Positions 13,050-25,794 of a DNA stretch of 64,000 nucleotides are shown one piece after another. The notes beneath the pieces are model-generated. The model worked only from the letters and a program-made list of their open reading frames with translations. It was not told the origin of the DNA and ran no database searches. Made by a program: the position numbers and the translations under genes. The stretch covers positions 1,302,001-1,366,000 of the forward strand of contig WIUZ02000010.1 of the NCBI GenBank assembly GCA_015956445.1, given 5' to 3'. The stretch comes from Thelephora terrestris (lineage: Eukaryota > Basidiomycota > Agaricomycetes > Thelephorales > Thelephoraceae). The stretch's first letter is position 1. Each line of letters begins with the position of its first letter.

Positions 13050-14861
13050 GCGCGTGGTGGGGAGAAAGGGACCGAGACGCTGGGAGGTCGGAATTGAGAC
13101 CGACAGGATGATCCCAAGAAAAAATCTGGATCCGAGCCGATTGAGGCTCCGCCCAGTACATTTTCTCACGTTTGCTCCACTTCCCAAAGACGTTTAGCAG
13201 GTATTCGTCACTAATTCATGCTGTACACAAATATCTCAATCTTTGCCACCAACGTCGGACGTACACTTCCCCTTCTCGATTTTAGCATCACGACTGCTCC
13301 ATATTGGACGAACTCATAATATGACCATGATGCGAAAACTTGGAATATTCAGGTTGGATGCGAAGCGCTTTTCCGGTAGCTTGACCAACGCGTCGAACTT
13401 GGGCCAGTCATATACCTTGTACGCTCTTATTTTTCTGACATATGCCGTACCTTGGGCAGTCGGCAGTACGTCGCAAGCGCTGTCTGCAAATATCTCGGCT
13501 CGGTGCAGGTCTGGGCTTTTCCTCGACGCACAGTAACGCTGAGCGTTGACGAGAGACATGATCTCCGGGACTGGGGTTATTGATTCTCTTCATGTCGGTC
13601 TCGAATTGAAGGGAAGGGACAACAGATGGTGGCGGGACCTTCTCGGTCGGTGACACGATGAGTTCTGCCGAGGCGGTGATAGTGAGCTTGCCTGCGTTGG
13701 GCCTGATGATGCTATTGGAAGGTTTTGTTGTGACAGGGCTGGAAGGGTTCTTGGCAACTTCGCACCACCCGCCGTTCCCGTATGCGTTCCCCATTGGCAT
13801 CTGGCTACCGAACCGGGGACCCGTCCGACCCGATTGTTGCTCGCAGTTGCAGAAAACCTCATGCCCTGTTCGCCTACAACTCTTGAGTAAGCAAACAGAC
13901 GCGCTCGCACCATTAAACGGACCGGCTAGAACCCCCCGGCTGGGCATGCGCCGCAAAGGGCGAACCTCCATCCCATGCGGTCACAACAGAATTTGCATAA
14001 GGGAAGGGAGATTACATGAGTCACTTACCCCGACCCCACTGAAGTACTGAAGCCTTCGAAGTGCACAATGCATGCCAGTAGCTTTATGGTGGACACGTTA
14101 CGAGACGTATAGTTGGCAACATTGGGTCCGTGGCATTAAACTGCTCGACACGCGTCCGATCGGTGACAACTTCGAACCATTCACGCTCAACATGCCTTGC
14201 GGCCGTCCTGGAGTCCTTTCCCTGGATGCACCCCGAGGTTCCCGCGGGGGAGGATTTGTATCGGAGTATACGACGTTACATCAGGTCGGTTCGTCAAGCT
14301 GCGGGCCGGAAAATACGCACTCTGACATTGTGGATCACTAGTACAGAATCATCTGATGACTTGACGAGAAACACACAAGATGAAGACGCCAGTCCTTCAG
14401 TAGACAGATCCGAGAACACGAGGGCCAAGAAACAGGTGAAGTTCCTCTCAACCGCAATTGCGGCGTTGGCATGTTCCTTCCCGGGAACCAGCTGGGATAT
14501 GGCCCCAGGTTTAGAGAGGAGTCCCGCTGGATTGTCTTACAGGCGATATATCGTGTTCTGAAAGGTAAGGCCCTGCTCGGACGCCGTGGTGAGGGCCCAC
14601 AGTCTCAAGGTATAGTGGCCATCAGAAATTTGGTTACCGGTTCGCCATACTGTGGGAACAGCTCCGACCGGTGTATTGCTATTGTGCCTGGAGCATGTCT
14701 CTGGTATTCAAATCCACCGCCATCATATCATGAGGTCCGGCCCAAGGTTAGAATTCATCTAAATTTATTTGAAAAATTGCGGGAGCGGATAATCGGTACA
14801 CTGTATAAAAACGCGGCTGCTGCAACAGTCCCGTCATTAACGACAATCCCAATTCGCCAGC
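13050..14861. other. 1.8-kb stretch between ECM16 and P450 copy 1, no gene assigned
   Basis: Several 80-190-codon open frames overlap on both strands, for example minus 13971-13408 with a Cys-containing segment (CNCEQQSG, GGWCEV) and plus 14130-14561 with LYRSIRRYIRSVRQAAGR. None matches a family I know and none can be extended convincingly by splicing. The last 200 bp resemble the upstream region of P450 copy 2, including ACCGGTTCGC. A TATA box (TATAAAA) lies at 14804-14810, 52 bp before the P450 ATG. Confidence 0.4.
14804..14810 (+). promoter_or_regulatory. TATA box of P450 copy 1
   Basis: TATAAAA lies 52 bp upstream of the ATG at 14862, at a plausible distance for a fungal core promoter with a short leader. 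Confidence 0.55.
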
Positions 14862-17047
14862 ATGTGGAATGGCTCAGGTTACATATCTCTCGTGCTTCCG
14901 CTGCTTGTCGCCTTCCCTGTTTGGTACTGGGTGCGGAAGCGGTCGAAGAACTCCCTACCGTATCCCCCGGGACCAAAGGCGTACCCGCTCATCGGAAGCT
15001 TACTGGATTTTCCGCACAAAGTCCCACTGTGGGAAGGGCTCACAAACTTGGCCAAACGACACGGTAGGGTATTGCCGTCTCGTGGGCTTTCCTAGGCTGT
15101 GACGCTGATTATTGACCTCCCCGAGCATACAGATACTGATGTCCTTCATCTCAAACTTCCTGGGACGGAGATGGTAGTCCTGAGCACCAGTGAAGCCATT
15201 TCCGATCTACTTGATCAGCGTTCGGCGATTTATTCGGACAAAGTAAGTGCTCACACATCCGACGCAGAGTTCAGTCATTCATTGGTCATTTGCCAGCCAT
15301 CTACCACAATGGTCGAGCTGTGAGCCTCTTCGAAACACTGCATTTATCGATCTGACTTGATTTTCGCATGATGCAGGATAGGATTCACGGAATCCGGTTT
15401 GCCGTTCATGCCTTATGGGCCGCGGTGGCGCATGCACCGAAAGCTGTTGAACGAGTTCGTCAGCCCTTCGACGTCCAAGGACCACGATGTAAATCAGGTC
15501 AAAGTGGTGTCAGACTTCATCATCAACCTACATCGAAAGCCAGAAAGTTTCAGGGAACATATTCATTTGTTTGTGATTTACCGCCTTGCGACGCTGACCA
15601 GGCCTGACTCAACGTCGCAATCAGGCTCACTAGTTCGCTGGCTCTCTCTATCGCGTATGGGATCCGCGCTGACTCTCTGGATAATGAGATCGTTCGTGCG
15701 TATGAAGAGATGTTGGGGGCGGCGCGAAAGGCATTGATTCCCGGATCGTTCTTCGTCGATGTTCTCCCAATCCGTAGGCCTGATATTTTGAGCTTGGATT
15801 GTGGGAGAGCACTCACTGACGATGACCTGTCACAGTCAAGTATTTACCTCCATGGTTTCCCGGTGTGCGATTCCACGCGTTCGCGGACAAAGTCAAGAAG
15901 GACTTGCACGCGGCTATGACCCGCCCCTTAGAACACGTCGCAGAACGACTCAAGGTTGGTAGGTCCCAAATGCTGCAGCGGTCTAATGACAAAGTCTGAT
16001 CTTTGTGCACAGTCAGGCGGTGACATCGACCCTTCGATAATGTCTACGTGTTTGGAGAATTTGGAAGATTTGGGTAAGAAAGGAGTCGACATGGAAGTCA
16101 TTCGCAATACGGCAGGCATCATTTATGGCGGTAGGTTATGTTTTACAATTGTCCGTTACCCTCCTGATTGCCTCCCACAGGAACGTCAGGCACCGTGGGT
16201 GTCGTAATCACTTCTGCGAGACGACGGTTCTCACTCCATTCCAGACAAAGACCTTACTGAGTAGTTTCTTCCTGGCAATGGCCCGAAGCACGGATATCAT
16301 GAGAACAGCCCAGTGCCAACTGGACAGTGTTCTGGACGGGGGAAGACTGCCAGATCATTCCGATATTGATGACCTCCCTTACATCGTAGCCATCGTCAAA
16401 GAGACTTTCCGATGGGCTCCTCCCCTTCCTATCGGGACGTTTCATCGCCTAATGGAAGACGACGTGTATCGCGGGATGTTTATTCCTGGTGGTGCAACGA
16501 TGGTGGAGAATATCTGGTAGGGTTACTGCTCGTGATCAATTGAACCGTCAACTGACGTGGAAAATTGCAGGGCCATATGTTATGACGAAGTTACGTATCC
16601 TGAGCCACACACATACAATCCGGCTCGGTTTCTCGACGAAAACGGGAGGATCGACCCGTCTGTCAAGGACCCGGAAGCCAGGGTATTTGGCTCGGGTCGA
16701 AGGTATGAGGCGTTGGGTGATGTGTTGGCCGACCGCTTAGACCGTTTTGCAACAGGATTTGTCCTGGACGCCACCTAGCGCTTCGAATGGTGTATCTCAC
16801 TGTAGCACGCATCCTTGCCACGTTCGACATTCTCCCTCCAGTCGATAAGGAAGGGTGTCCAAGGATCCCCGAAGCCAGGTTTAACCAGACCCTTGTTCGG
16901 TGAGTTTAATGCGTAGAAATCCAAACAGAATTGACGTTGATGGATCGTTACGTTCGCAGAGACCCAACGCCATTTGAATGCGTGGTGAAGCCCCGGTCTG
17001 AGAAAGCTATCAAGTTGATCTACGATACCGTTAGCATTCACCGATGA
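14862..17047 (+). CDS. cytochrome P450 monooxygenase, copy 1 of 3
   Basis: This is a microsomal class II P450, an ER-anchored haem-thiolate monooxygenase needing a P450 reductase. It broadly resembles the fungal O-methylsterigmatocystin-oxidoreductase-like group; the substrate is unknown. An N-terminal anchor (about residues 8-22, VLPLLVAFPVWYW) is followed by the hinge LPYPPGPKAYPLIG. Later motifs are FMPYGPRWRMHRK (C-helix), LKYLPPWFPG, the K-helix ETFR, PARF, and the haem loop FGSGRR plus ICPGRHLA. The haem loop is split by an intron (16703-16755) just before ICPG, so no single open frame shows it. About twelve short introns, all conserved in the two paralogues; the stop is at 17045-17047. 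Odd point: the I-helix reads GGTSGTT, with Gly where the other two copies have Asp. Splicing of that segment uses donor GTGGGT. Confidence 0.93.
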
Positions 17048-17698
17048 GGAGAGGATTTGGGCTTACGACGGTGTTCGCTCTGCTGTACGATAAAAGATGA
17101 TTTTAACGAAAAAGCGAGACTTGATCGGTGCAAAAATGAGATGAAAGATAAAAGAGCTACGACCTCTACGCGGGATCACGCTTTCCGCAAATGTTTGGGC
17201 CTGCCATGTGTAACGGTACTTCGTCGATGGTATTCTCAGTCTAGACATCACAGTTGTCAGTGGTTTTCTCGTTCCGGAATACAGCGATGACCTGTTGATA
17301 ACAGTGGTTAGATACGAGATTGCGGTGAAGTGTTGGCTAATCTTAGCGTAGCTCGCTCATGATTTTTCAGATAACCATCAGGAGGAGGCCGGGGTGTTTG
17401 AGGAGGTGAAGGTGAGGAGAAATCAAGGGTGTCAGCTCGGAGGGCGGCGGGAAAACGGATGATCGACTCCAAAACCGTGACAAAGGTGGTCACGGAGGTC
17501 AGCCTGAAGAACCGCAAACGATCGAAAGGTTTCTCGTCGCCACCGCCGTGTTTCTCGCGATGGGTCTGCAACTGGACGCATCTATGGCCATGAAGCTCGA
17601 GGGGGTTCTCAATGCACGTGATCTGGCCCCATCAATCATTAAATTAAGGCCCATAAACTTCGCCTTCGGCCTCGTCGCCACCTTGACTCCGGTCGACG
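17048..17698. other. intergenic, P450 copy 1 to RAD50
   Basis: The first 250 bp are the P450 3' flank and resemble the flanks after copies 2 and 3 (shared tgtacgat and cagtggt motifs), so the duplicated unit extends past the stop codon. The rest should carry the RAD50 promoter. I see no gene; the short open frames on both strands look like chance. Confidence 0.5.
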
Positions 17699-20600
17699 AT
17701 GGCTACACTGGACAAGCTTTCGATTCGGGGGATTCGGTCGTTTGACGACAAGGAACCCTCCGTCATCGAGTTCTTCTCCCCAGTGACCGTGATCGTTGGG
17801 CAAAACGGCAGCGGGAAGACCACCATCATCGAGTGTCTTAAGTATGCCACAACCGAAGCCCAACCTCCGTACGTTCGAGCCGGAGCGTTTGTTCATGACC
17901 CTAAGATAGCCAACGAAAGGGAGGTCAAGGCAGAGGTCAGACTAAGGTTCAATACGGGGAGTGGAAAGCGGATGCTCGCAGTGAGGAACCTGAGCGTCAA
18001 GGTCAAGAAGGGAGGTACTTTAACGATGGAGACCCTGGAGAGTACCCTGGAGAACCTGAACGATGGCGAGAATAGTGTCAAGGTTCGCCGGGTTTTCCAT
18101 GACTCTGCCTGGGCTTACTGAAGGGGTCGGCTTTAGCGGGGAGAATCTCTCGCAGAGCGCGCGGAGATAAGCACGGAAATCACGCATTTACTCGGGGTAT
18201 CCAAGGCTGTGCTAGAGAACGTGATACTCTGCCACCAAGAGGATTCGTATTGGCCTCTGGCCGAGCCTGCAGCTCTCAAGAATAAATTCGACGGCATCTT
18301 CGAGGCCATCAAGTGAGAATAGTGGTGTATCCTCAGTCATTAGTTTGCTGACAAGTCACAGATATACTAAAGCATTGGATGCCATCAAGACTCTTCGTAA
18401 AAACCGAGGTATCAAGCTCAAGGCCGAGCAGGAACGGCTCGAATTCCTCTCCCGCGAGAAGTCTCACTCTGACAAGCTCGTTAAACGCATTTCTGATCTC
18501 AACTCGATGATCGCTACCAAGGAGCTGGAGTATGAAGAGGTCAAACGCGAGTATGACGAACTCGTCCAAGGAAACAAAAGGTTCCACGAGCGGGACATAA
18601 ATTTCAGAGAGATGCGCTTGAAGGTCAAAAGCTTGCAAGAGATCAAGTTGAGGTATGAGAAAGACCTTGCGAGCGCGAAGGAGAATCTGCAGGTGGTCCC
18701 AGGTCTGGCGTGCATAGTCGGGCTTCCTTTCGCCCAGTTGACCATCTTTCGGTACAGGTACCGATGCAGAGATCGTTCAACGCCTGAATAACTCCGACAG
18801 ACACATCGCTGAAAGAAAGGAGAAGCGAAGGTCTGAAGCGAGTCACCTCGAAGATCTCGAGGTTGAATTAGTTGACGTCCGAAAATCCTACATGGAGGCG
18901 GTGAACGAACACGGTAGCCTCACCGCGGAAGAGAGGGTAATTCAATGGCTCATTTCTCCCCGCGTTCGTCCATTGGTATTCAGCTCTTGACATCCAGGCA
19001 CAATCTCATCGAATAGAAGAACGGGAAATTCTTATCCGTTCCATCGGTGCAAAACAACATTTGAAGGGTTATGACTACTCGCCTCTTGAAAGTGAGAGAG
19101 TTTTCGAGTTCATCTCCCGGCTTGGGGATTTGCAACGATCTCAGAATGCCGAAACCGAACGACTGCAGGTTAGGTTCAGCTTTGGGGCCTGAACGGCGCT
19201 GGACTAATGCTTTCATAGACAGAAAGCCGCACTAGGATGGAGCAATACAGTATCACGGCTATGAAGTTGAACTCAGAGTTGGAGGCGCTGAAACAACAGA
19301 AAGTGTCAATGGAGAGCCATATTGTAAGGACTCTGACCTCCCCTGAAGTATGCTGTTTACATTGACTCATGGTTCTCTAGGCGACCCTCCGCTCCAAAAT
19401 AACTTCCACAGAATCTTCCCTCGACCAGACATCAACTCTCACTACTGACATCCAGACACTACGAAGCGACCTCGAAGAGAAGCACCGCTGCCTCGACAGA
19501 GTTCGCCAGGAAATCAAAGACGCGAATTTTGACAAAATAATCAACGAGAAAAGCAGCCAGGCCAAGGCGTTGGAGGATCGGGGGGAAATTTTAAATGATG
19601 AGATCAAGACCTTGAGTTTGCAGTCGGGTTCGAGAGCCAGGTTGGATCTCAAGAGGGCGGAATTGAAGAGCAAGAAAAACGAAATACAGAATATGTGGGT
19701 TCCAGGAGGGCTGCTCATCTCTTCTATCTGACCGAATCTTGCTCAGCTTGGATGTAAACAACCAAAAATTCCGTCAACTCGTGGGTACAGATGCGAAGGC
19801 TGAAACAATGGAGGAGGAGCTGGAGCTTGTCTCTACGTAAGTCATGCCTTCGGAGGTGTGCCACTTCGCTCTTCTGATCTCGTTCGGGACACTTTGACAG
19901 AGAGAAAGAGCGGAAGCACGAAAATCTTGAAGCCGCCCACACCGAAGCCACCAAGGGCCTTCAACAGGTAGAGACCACGCTTGCGAACATGAAGACTCAG
20001 TTGAAGCTTAAGAAAGAGGAAGTCCAAGGTTTGCGTCGCTCACTACATTGCCCCACCGGAGTTGACCTGTCCATAGCCCTGGAAAATAAGATTAAACAGG
20101 GAATCAAGCAAGAGCTTTATGGGTCCAACTCTACCGTGGAAGCAGCGTGCCAATTGGCGAATGATAAAGTCAATCAGTGCGGAAGGTATACCTTCTACTC
20201 TCTGCAGCCTTATTCGCCCTCACTCCACGCCGTCACGTAGGGACTCTGGCGCCATCTTTGGTGCGAGCCAGATCTACGAGACTCTTCTACAAGCAGGCAA
20301 GGCCAAGAACACCTGCACGGCTTGCAATCGCCACCTGAACACTGAGGAGATGGCCGTCTTTGAGAATTACGCAAGTCTTTCTCGCTTACCAATGAAACCA
20401 ATGCTCACTGGCCTCGTTCCAACCAGCTCAGGGAGCAGATGAATCGGACATCTCCGGAGAGGATCAAACGTGATCAGGAGGAACTCAGGGAGTGGCAAAT
20501 GGAAGTCGCGGACGTACAGGAGCTTTTGCCTGTTGAAGCCATGCGGAACAAACTTGTGGCTCGTGAAATTCCGGAACTGGAGCAGTCTATCAGGGGGGAA

Positions 20601-22839
20601 CAGAAGGAGATCCCCTCGCTCACTGACACCGTCAACAACGTGCGTTTTGCTTTCGGACGAGGCACTCGCTCTGTTCACTGATACCTTCGGATGTCCTCTT
20701 GCAGACATTGGCGAAGCTCAATGAAGTCAGGAAGGAATTAAAAGTCCTGGCGTCGATGAAATACCATTCTGCTGATGTTTCCAAGGCCACCAAGGAAATC
20801 GAGAGACTCGGCCAAGAGGTGAAGAATCTCGAGACAGATCTTGAGGCAACTGGATCTTCGAGGACTGCCGAAGACGTCCAAAACCATTTGAACGAGGTGT
20901 CTGCTAACCTGTACGTTCCTCCTCGCTTCTTGAAACGCTATATTGTGGTGCTGATCGTAGGGTGTAGTCGGTCCAATAGACTTGAACGTCAGGTGCTCCG
21001 AACTGAGAAAGAAAGTGCTCACAATGCTCTGAGGACCCACGAGAAAGATTTTGGCGATTTGCAGCTCCGTCTGGTCAATCTTCAAAGCCAGCTCAACGGC
21101 CGAGTTATGCTCGAGAAGCAGGTCGAGGATATGAAGGTGGAAGTTGCTACCGCTTCTCGGACCCTTGAGGCAAGCACTTGGCTCGTCTCCGTTACTCACT
21201 CCCTCGCTGAACCTCACCTACCTTAGGATATCAATTCTAAGATTGAGGTCGCCCAAGCTCCGATTCAGAAACTGGATCAAGAGTATCTGCAAGCGGATGC
21301 AGAGTTTACAGGGAGGATTTCCGTAGCTCACCTCAAGTCACAGGAGCTGGACATGAGCGTTGACCGGCTGAATGGCGTCAATAAGCCGATCGATAGGTGT
21401 GTAAGGGATTCGTGACGTGTGCTTACTACAGTTTACTTCATGCCCTTTCGAAGGTACGTTCATGAGAGACGGAGTCTCCAGCTGGAAGAATGTGAACACA
21501 GTATCATGAAGCATGAAGTCAGGATCAGCGAGCTCAAGAAGGACATCGAATCCACCCGGGATACCGTTGCGATGATCGACAAGGAGGTCAACGAAAGCGG
21601 CGCTTTTATGATCAATCTCCGGGAGAACATTCGAGCAAGAAAGTTGGCCAAGGAGATTGGAATTACGCAAGCGGAGATTGATTCAATGGATATGGAGGAG
21701 GCAGCGGAGGCGAAGAGACAGTTCGACATTGAGTACAACTTGGAGAAACAAAGGGAGATGGAGACGCAATCCAAGGTACGCACGGTCAAATTTCTGGCAA
21801 TCTCATGCACATTTTAACCACTCACGGTTCCAGTACGCCCATATTGGGGGAGAACTGAGCTCGTTCAAAGGCCAGGCGCAGACGCTGGAAAATGATCTCG
21901 CGGAGTTTGAGGACGTCGATAAGCAGTATAGAAATCAGCTTATCAAAGTGAAGGTGGGTATTTCTGAGCTAGTTGGTGTAATTCCAGACCAACACTCGTC
22001 GCCCGTAGATGTCCGACATGGCGAATAATGACCTCGAGAAGTACGCCAAGGCCCTGGAAAAGTATGTGATGGGACTTTTCGTTTGGTTGCCAGGGCTCAC
22101 GGGACTGCGCTAGCGCGATCATGAAGTATCATTCGTTGAAAATGCAGGAGGTAAATGACACCATGAAACACCTCTGGAACAAAACGTACCAAGGCACAGG
22201 TATGTAACTCCGCACGTGATGGATGCACCCCTCAACACCTCGGTTCCAGATATTGATGGGATCCGGATCCGTTTTGACGTTGAGGGAGGAGCCAGCAACA
22301 GGTCCTACAATTATCGAGTCAGTACATCAGCATCACCGTTCGAAACCTCAGCTGATTGCTAGCAGGTGGTCATGACGAAGGACCAAGTCGAGATGGACAT
22401 GCGCGGGCGATGTTCGGCTGGTCAAAAGATGTTGGCTTCTATCATCATCCGCCTGGCCCTGGCGGATTCTTTCAGTCAGAATTGTGGTATCCTTGCGTTG
22501 GACGAGCCTACAAATGCTCTAGACACCGAGAATATTGACGCATTGGCAGCATGCCTCGTAGAGTGAGCCCCCCTCGTCACACACCAAACCCACTCTGCAT
22601 GGCTGACGGTCTTCCACAGCATCATAAACGAGCGGAAGAACCATGCCAACTTCCAGCTTATTATCATCACTCACGACGAGAGCTTCTTGCAGAAATTAGG
22701 CCAGAGTGATGTTATGGACTATTACTGGTACGCAGGTCGAGGTCCATAGCTAGCGCTGAACCTTAGATTTGTACCTTTTACAGGAGGGTTTCTCGAGATT
22801 CGCGACAAAAATCTGTCATCGAGAAGCGGAGATTTGGCT
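17699..22839 (+). CDS. RAD50: RAD50 double-strand-break repair ATPase (SMC-like)
   Basis: Rad50 is the ATPase of the MRN/MRX complex (Mre11-Rad50-Nbs1/Xrs2), which senses and tethers DNA double-strand breaks in the nucleus. The start [15 protein letters not shown] is the standard Rad50 N-terminus. Walker [10 protein letters not shown] is at residues 34-42. The Q-loop region reads [15 protein letters not shown] near 18210-18260. Two long coiled-coil arms flank the zinc hook, whose CxxC (CTAC) is encoded at 20314-20325. The ABC signature CSAGQK is at 22411-22428 and Walker B ILALDEP at 22489-22509, followed by the D-loop and ITHDE. The last exon ends EKRRFG. About twenty small introns; all joins I checked keep frame. 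One donor near 18706 (GTCTGG) is weak. It is wedged between P450 copies 1 and 2, which are unrelated in function. Confidence 0.95.
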
Positions 22840-23593
22840 GAGGTTGCTATTCATCAATACTCTTCCAGATGATATCTTCCCCACGCAATGTTTCGCATCC
22901 TGTGCATATCTCGCGGAATCGATATTTGGCAGAGTTGCTTGCCCCCAGGAGCACAGATCACGTGATGGGCTTTCCAACCTTGTGGCCTCTCGCTGCCGGG
23001 CGGTCCGGTGTCCACGATCCCGCTGGGAGTCTGTCCTGGACGAACTTCGTGTTGTGTGCGGGGGATAATCGATAACAGTGAAGCGGGCAATGCGTTCCTA
23101 CATCCAGGGCTGGGAAATAAACTCTCTGACATTGCATGATGCAGTCTACACGACGCCAGCCCACACCCCGAGAACGTGCGAAGCCAAAACTGAACGGGCA
23201 CCTTCATCACGTGTCTGGCGCTCATGGCGTGTACCTTTCCGAGGATCGGTAGAGATCGGGTCCCAGGAGTCCCGCTGAGTTGACTTGTGGACGAACGTCG
23301 TGAACTTACGATGATTCTCGAAACCTTGGTCCTGCTCGACCGCGGTGACCAGACCGACAGCATTGAACAAAGAAACAGCCATCAGATCACCGGTTCGCTT
23401 ATGTTCCCAGAGCAGCCCGGACTGGTGCGTTGCTCGTATCCTGTGCCCAGAGCAGCATTTTGATATTGAACCAAGACCCAAAATACCATCACTGTAATTT
23501 ATTTCAATGAATGGCCGAAGCGAAGTAAGGCACCATATATTAGGGATGCCTCCGCAACAACTCCGACCCTGTAATCTCTTTTGTTTCGCTGTC
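22840..23593. other. intergenic, RAD50 to P450 copy 2
   Basis: This holds the P450 copy 2 promoter; an AT-rich catatatta lies at 23534-23542. The last 200 bp are similar to the region before copy 1. Minus-strand frames 23595-23146 and 23363-22854 overlap each other in different frames and run into this promoter. I could not identify them and do not call them genes. Confidence 0.4.
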
Positions 23594-25794
23594 ATGTGGA
23601 ACCACTTGAGTTACATTTCCCTCGCGCTTCCGCTGTTCATTGCCTTCCCTGTGTGGTACTGGTCGAAAAAGCGGTCGAAGAACACCCTATCATATCCCCC
23701 GGGACCAAAGGCATACCCGCTCATTGGTAATTTACTCGATTTCCCGCTCAGTGTGCCATTCTGGGAAGGACTCGCAAGCTTGTCCAAACAGTACGGTGGG
23801 GTATTTGCCGTCTTGTAGACTTTCCGGGCGTGAACATCGGTTTTTGATTTCCCGAGCATACAGAAACCGATGTCCTTCGTCTAAAACTTCCTGGGATGGA
23901 GATGGTGGTCCTGAACACCAGCGAAACCATTAGCGAACTACTTGACCAGCGTTCGGCCATATATTCGGATAAAGTAAGAGAATTCCGATCCCACATCTCC
24001 GATGCTAGTTCAGTCATTGATCTCGCATTTACAAGCCATCTACCCCAATGGTTGAGTTGTGGGTATTTCTTTCGACAGACTGCCTCTCCTCGACTTGACA
24101 CGTTCCTTCGCACGACGCAGGGTAGGATTCAGTGAACGCGCTATGACCTTTATGCCCTATGGGCCGCGGTGGCGGATGCACCGGAAGTTGTTCAACGATT
24201 TCATTAGTGCTTCAACTGCCAAGGACCACGATGTAAATCAGGCCAAAGTAGTGTCAGACCTCCTCATAAACCTGCATCGAGAGCCAGAAACATTCAGGGA
24301 ACACATCAATCTGTCTGTGGTTCACCCCCCACGATGGTGACCCGCCTGACCTCTTTTAATGCCACATCCAGGCTGACCGGCTCACTGGCTCTCTCGATCG
24401 CGTATGGGATCCGAGCGGACACCCCGCATAACGAGTTTATCCTTATGTACGAGAAGATGTTAAAGACGGCGCAAGAGGGATTAGTTCCCGGGACGTTCCT
24501 TGTCGACATGTTTCCTTTCCGTACGCCCAATCTTTCAAGCATGGATTGTTGGGGAATATCAACTAACGATGAATTGTCACAGTCAGGCATCTACCTTCGT
24601 GGTTCCCCGGTGTGCAATTCCACGCGTTCGCAAACAAGGTCAAAACGGACCTGCACATAGCTATAACCCGTCCCGTAGAACATGTTGCAGAGAAACTCAA
24701 GGTTGGCAGGTCCCAGCTGTCACGGTCGCCTGAGGGCACAGACTGATCTGTGTGGGCAGTCAGGTGTTGACATCGACCCCTCGATGGCCTCAACGTGTCT
24801 GGAGAATTTAGATGATTTGGGCCAGAAAGGGATCGACATAGAGGTAATTCGCAATACTCTAGGTATCGTCTATGCCGGTAGGTTATGTTTTGTCATCGTC
24901 ATTTACTCTCCTAACCACTCCTTGCAGGAATGTCAGATACCGTGGGTGTCTTCACCATTTTCGCGACCCGGCGGCTCTCACACTCTTCTAGACAAACTCT
25001 ACACTGAGCAGTTTTTTCCTTGCGATGGCCCGAAGCACGGAGATTATGAGAACAGCCCAGTGTCAACTGGACAGCGTTCTGGGTGGGGCACGGCTGCCAG
25101 ATCATTCAGACATCGATGACCTCCCGTATATCGTGGCTATCGTCAAAGAGACTCTTCGATGGGCTCCTCCCGCCCCAATCGGAACGACACATCGCTTGAT
25201 GGAAGACGATGTATATCGTGGGATGTTTATTCCTGGCGGCGCTACGGTTATAGAGAATATTTGGTGGGGGTGTCTACTCATGGTTGATCGAACTGTCAGC
25301 TGATGTGAGAGGTTTCCAGGGCTGTATGCTATGATGAAACCGCATATCCAGAGCCACACAAATACAACCCAGCACGGTTTCTTGATGAGAATGGGAGGAT
25401 TGACTCGTCTGTCAAGGACCCAGAAGCCAGGGTTTTTGGCTCGGGTCGAAGGTACGAGTGGTCGAGTGATGTGTTGATCAGCCGCTCAAACTCCTCCCAC
25501 AACAGGATCTGTCCCGGACGTCATTTGGCACTTCGAATGTTGTACCTCACTATAGCGCGCATTCTTGCCACGTTCGACATCTTTCCCGCTGATAAGGATG
25601 GGCGTCCAAGTGTCCCCGAAGCCAGGTACAACAAGAGCCTTCTCCGGTGAGTGTACAGCGTTGAAGGCCAAAAAGAGTCGACTTTGATATCCCATTGCGC
25701 TCACAGAGAACCGATGCCGTTCGAATGTGTGGTGAACCCCAGGTCTGAGCAGGCTGTCAAATTGATATATGATGCCGTTGCCATTCATCAGTAA
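23594..25794 (+). CDS. cytochrome P450 monooxygenase, copy 2 of 3
   Basis: Paralogue of copy 1 with the same intron positions. N-terminal anchor ALPLFIAFPVWYW, hinge SYPPGPKAYPLIG, C-helix FMPYGPRWRMHRK, LRHLPSWFPG, I-helix AGMSDTTNS (acidic residue present), K-helix ETLR, PARF, and haem loop FGSGRR plus ICPGRHLA joined across the intron 25452-25505. The tail ends DAVAIHQ. All splices keep frame, so it reads as an intact, probably functional enzyme of the ER membrane. Its N-terminal exon and promoter are closest to copy 1, while the middle, the introns and the 3' flank are closest to copy 3, which suggests recombination or gene conversion. The substrate cannot be told from sequence. Confidence 0.94.

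Noticed and set aside
13408-13971. 187-codon minus frame with scattered Cys
   Set aside because: Two other frames on the same strand are equally open here and none extends by splicing; no family recognised.
14862-16790. First read as a decayed P450 because no frame exceeds about 130 codons
   Set aside because: Every junction has a GT..AG intron in matching phase, and the two paralogues use the same positions; the gene is intact.
23146-23595. 150-codon minus frame (contains FVHKSTQRDSWDPI)
   Set aside because: It overlaps the P450 copy 2 promoter, part of which is shared with copy 1 and therefore non-coding; other frames overlap it and no family fits.
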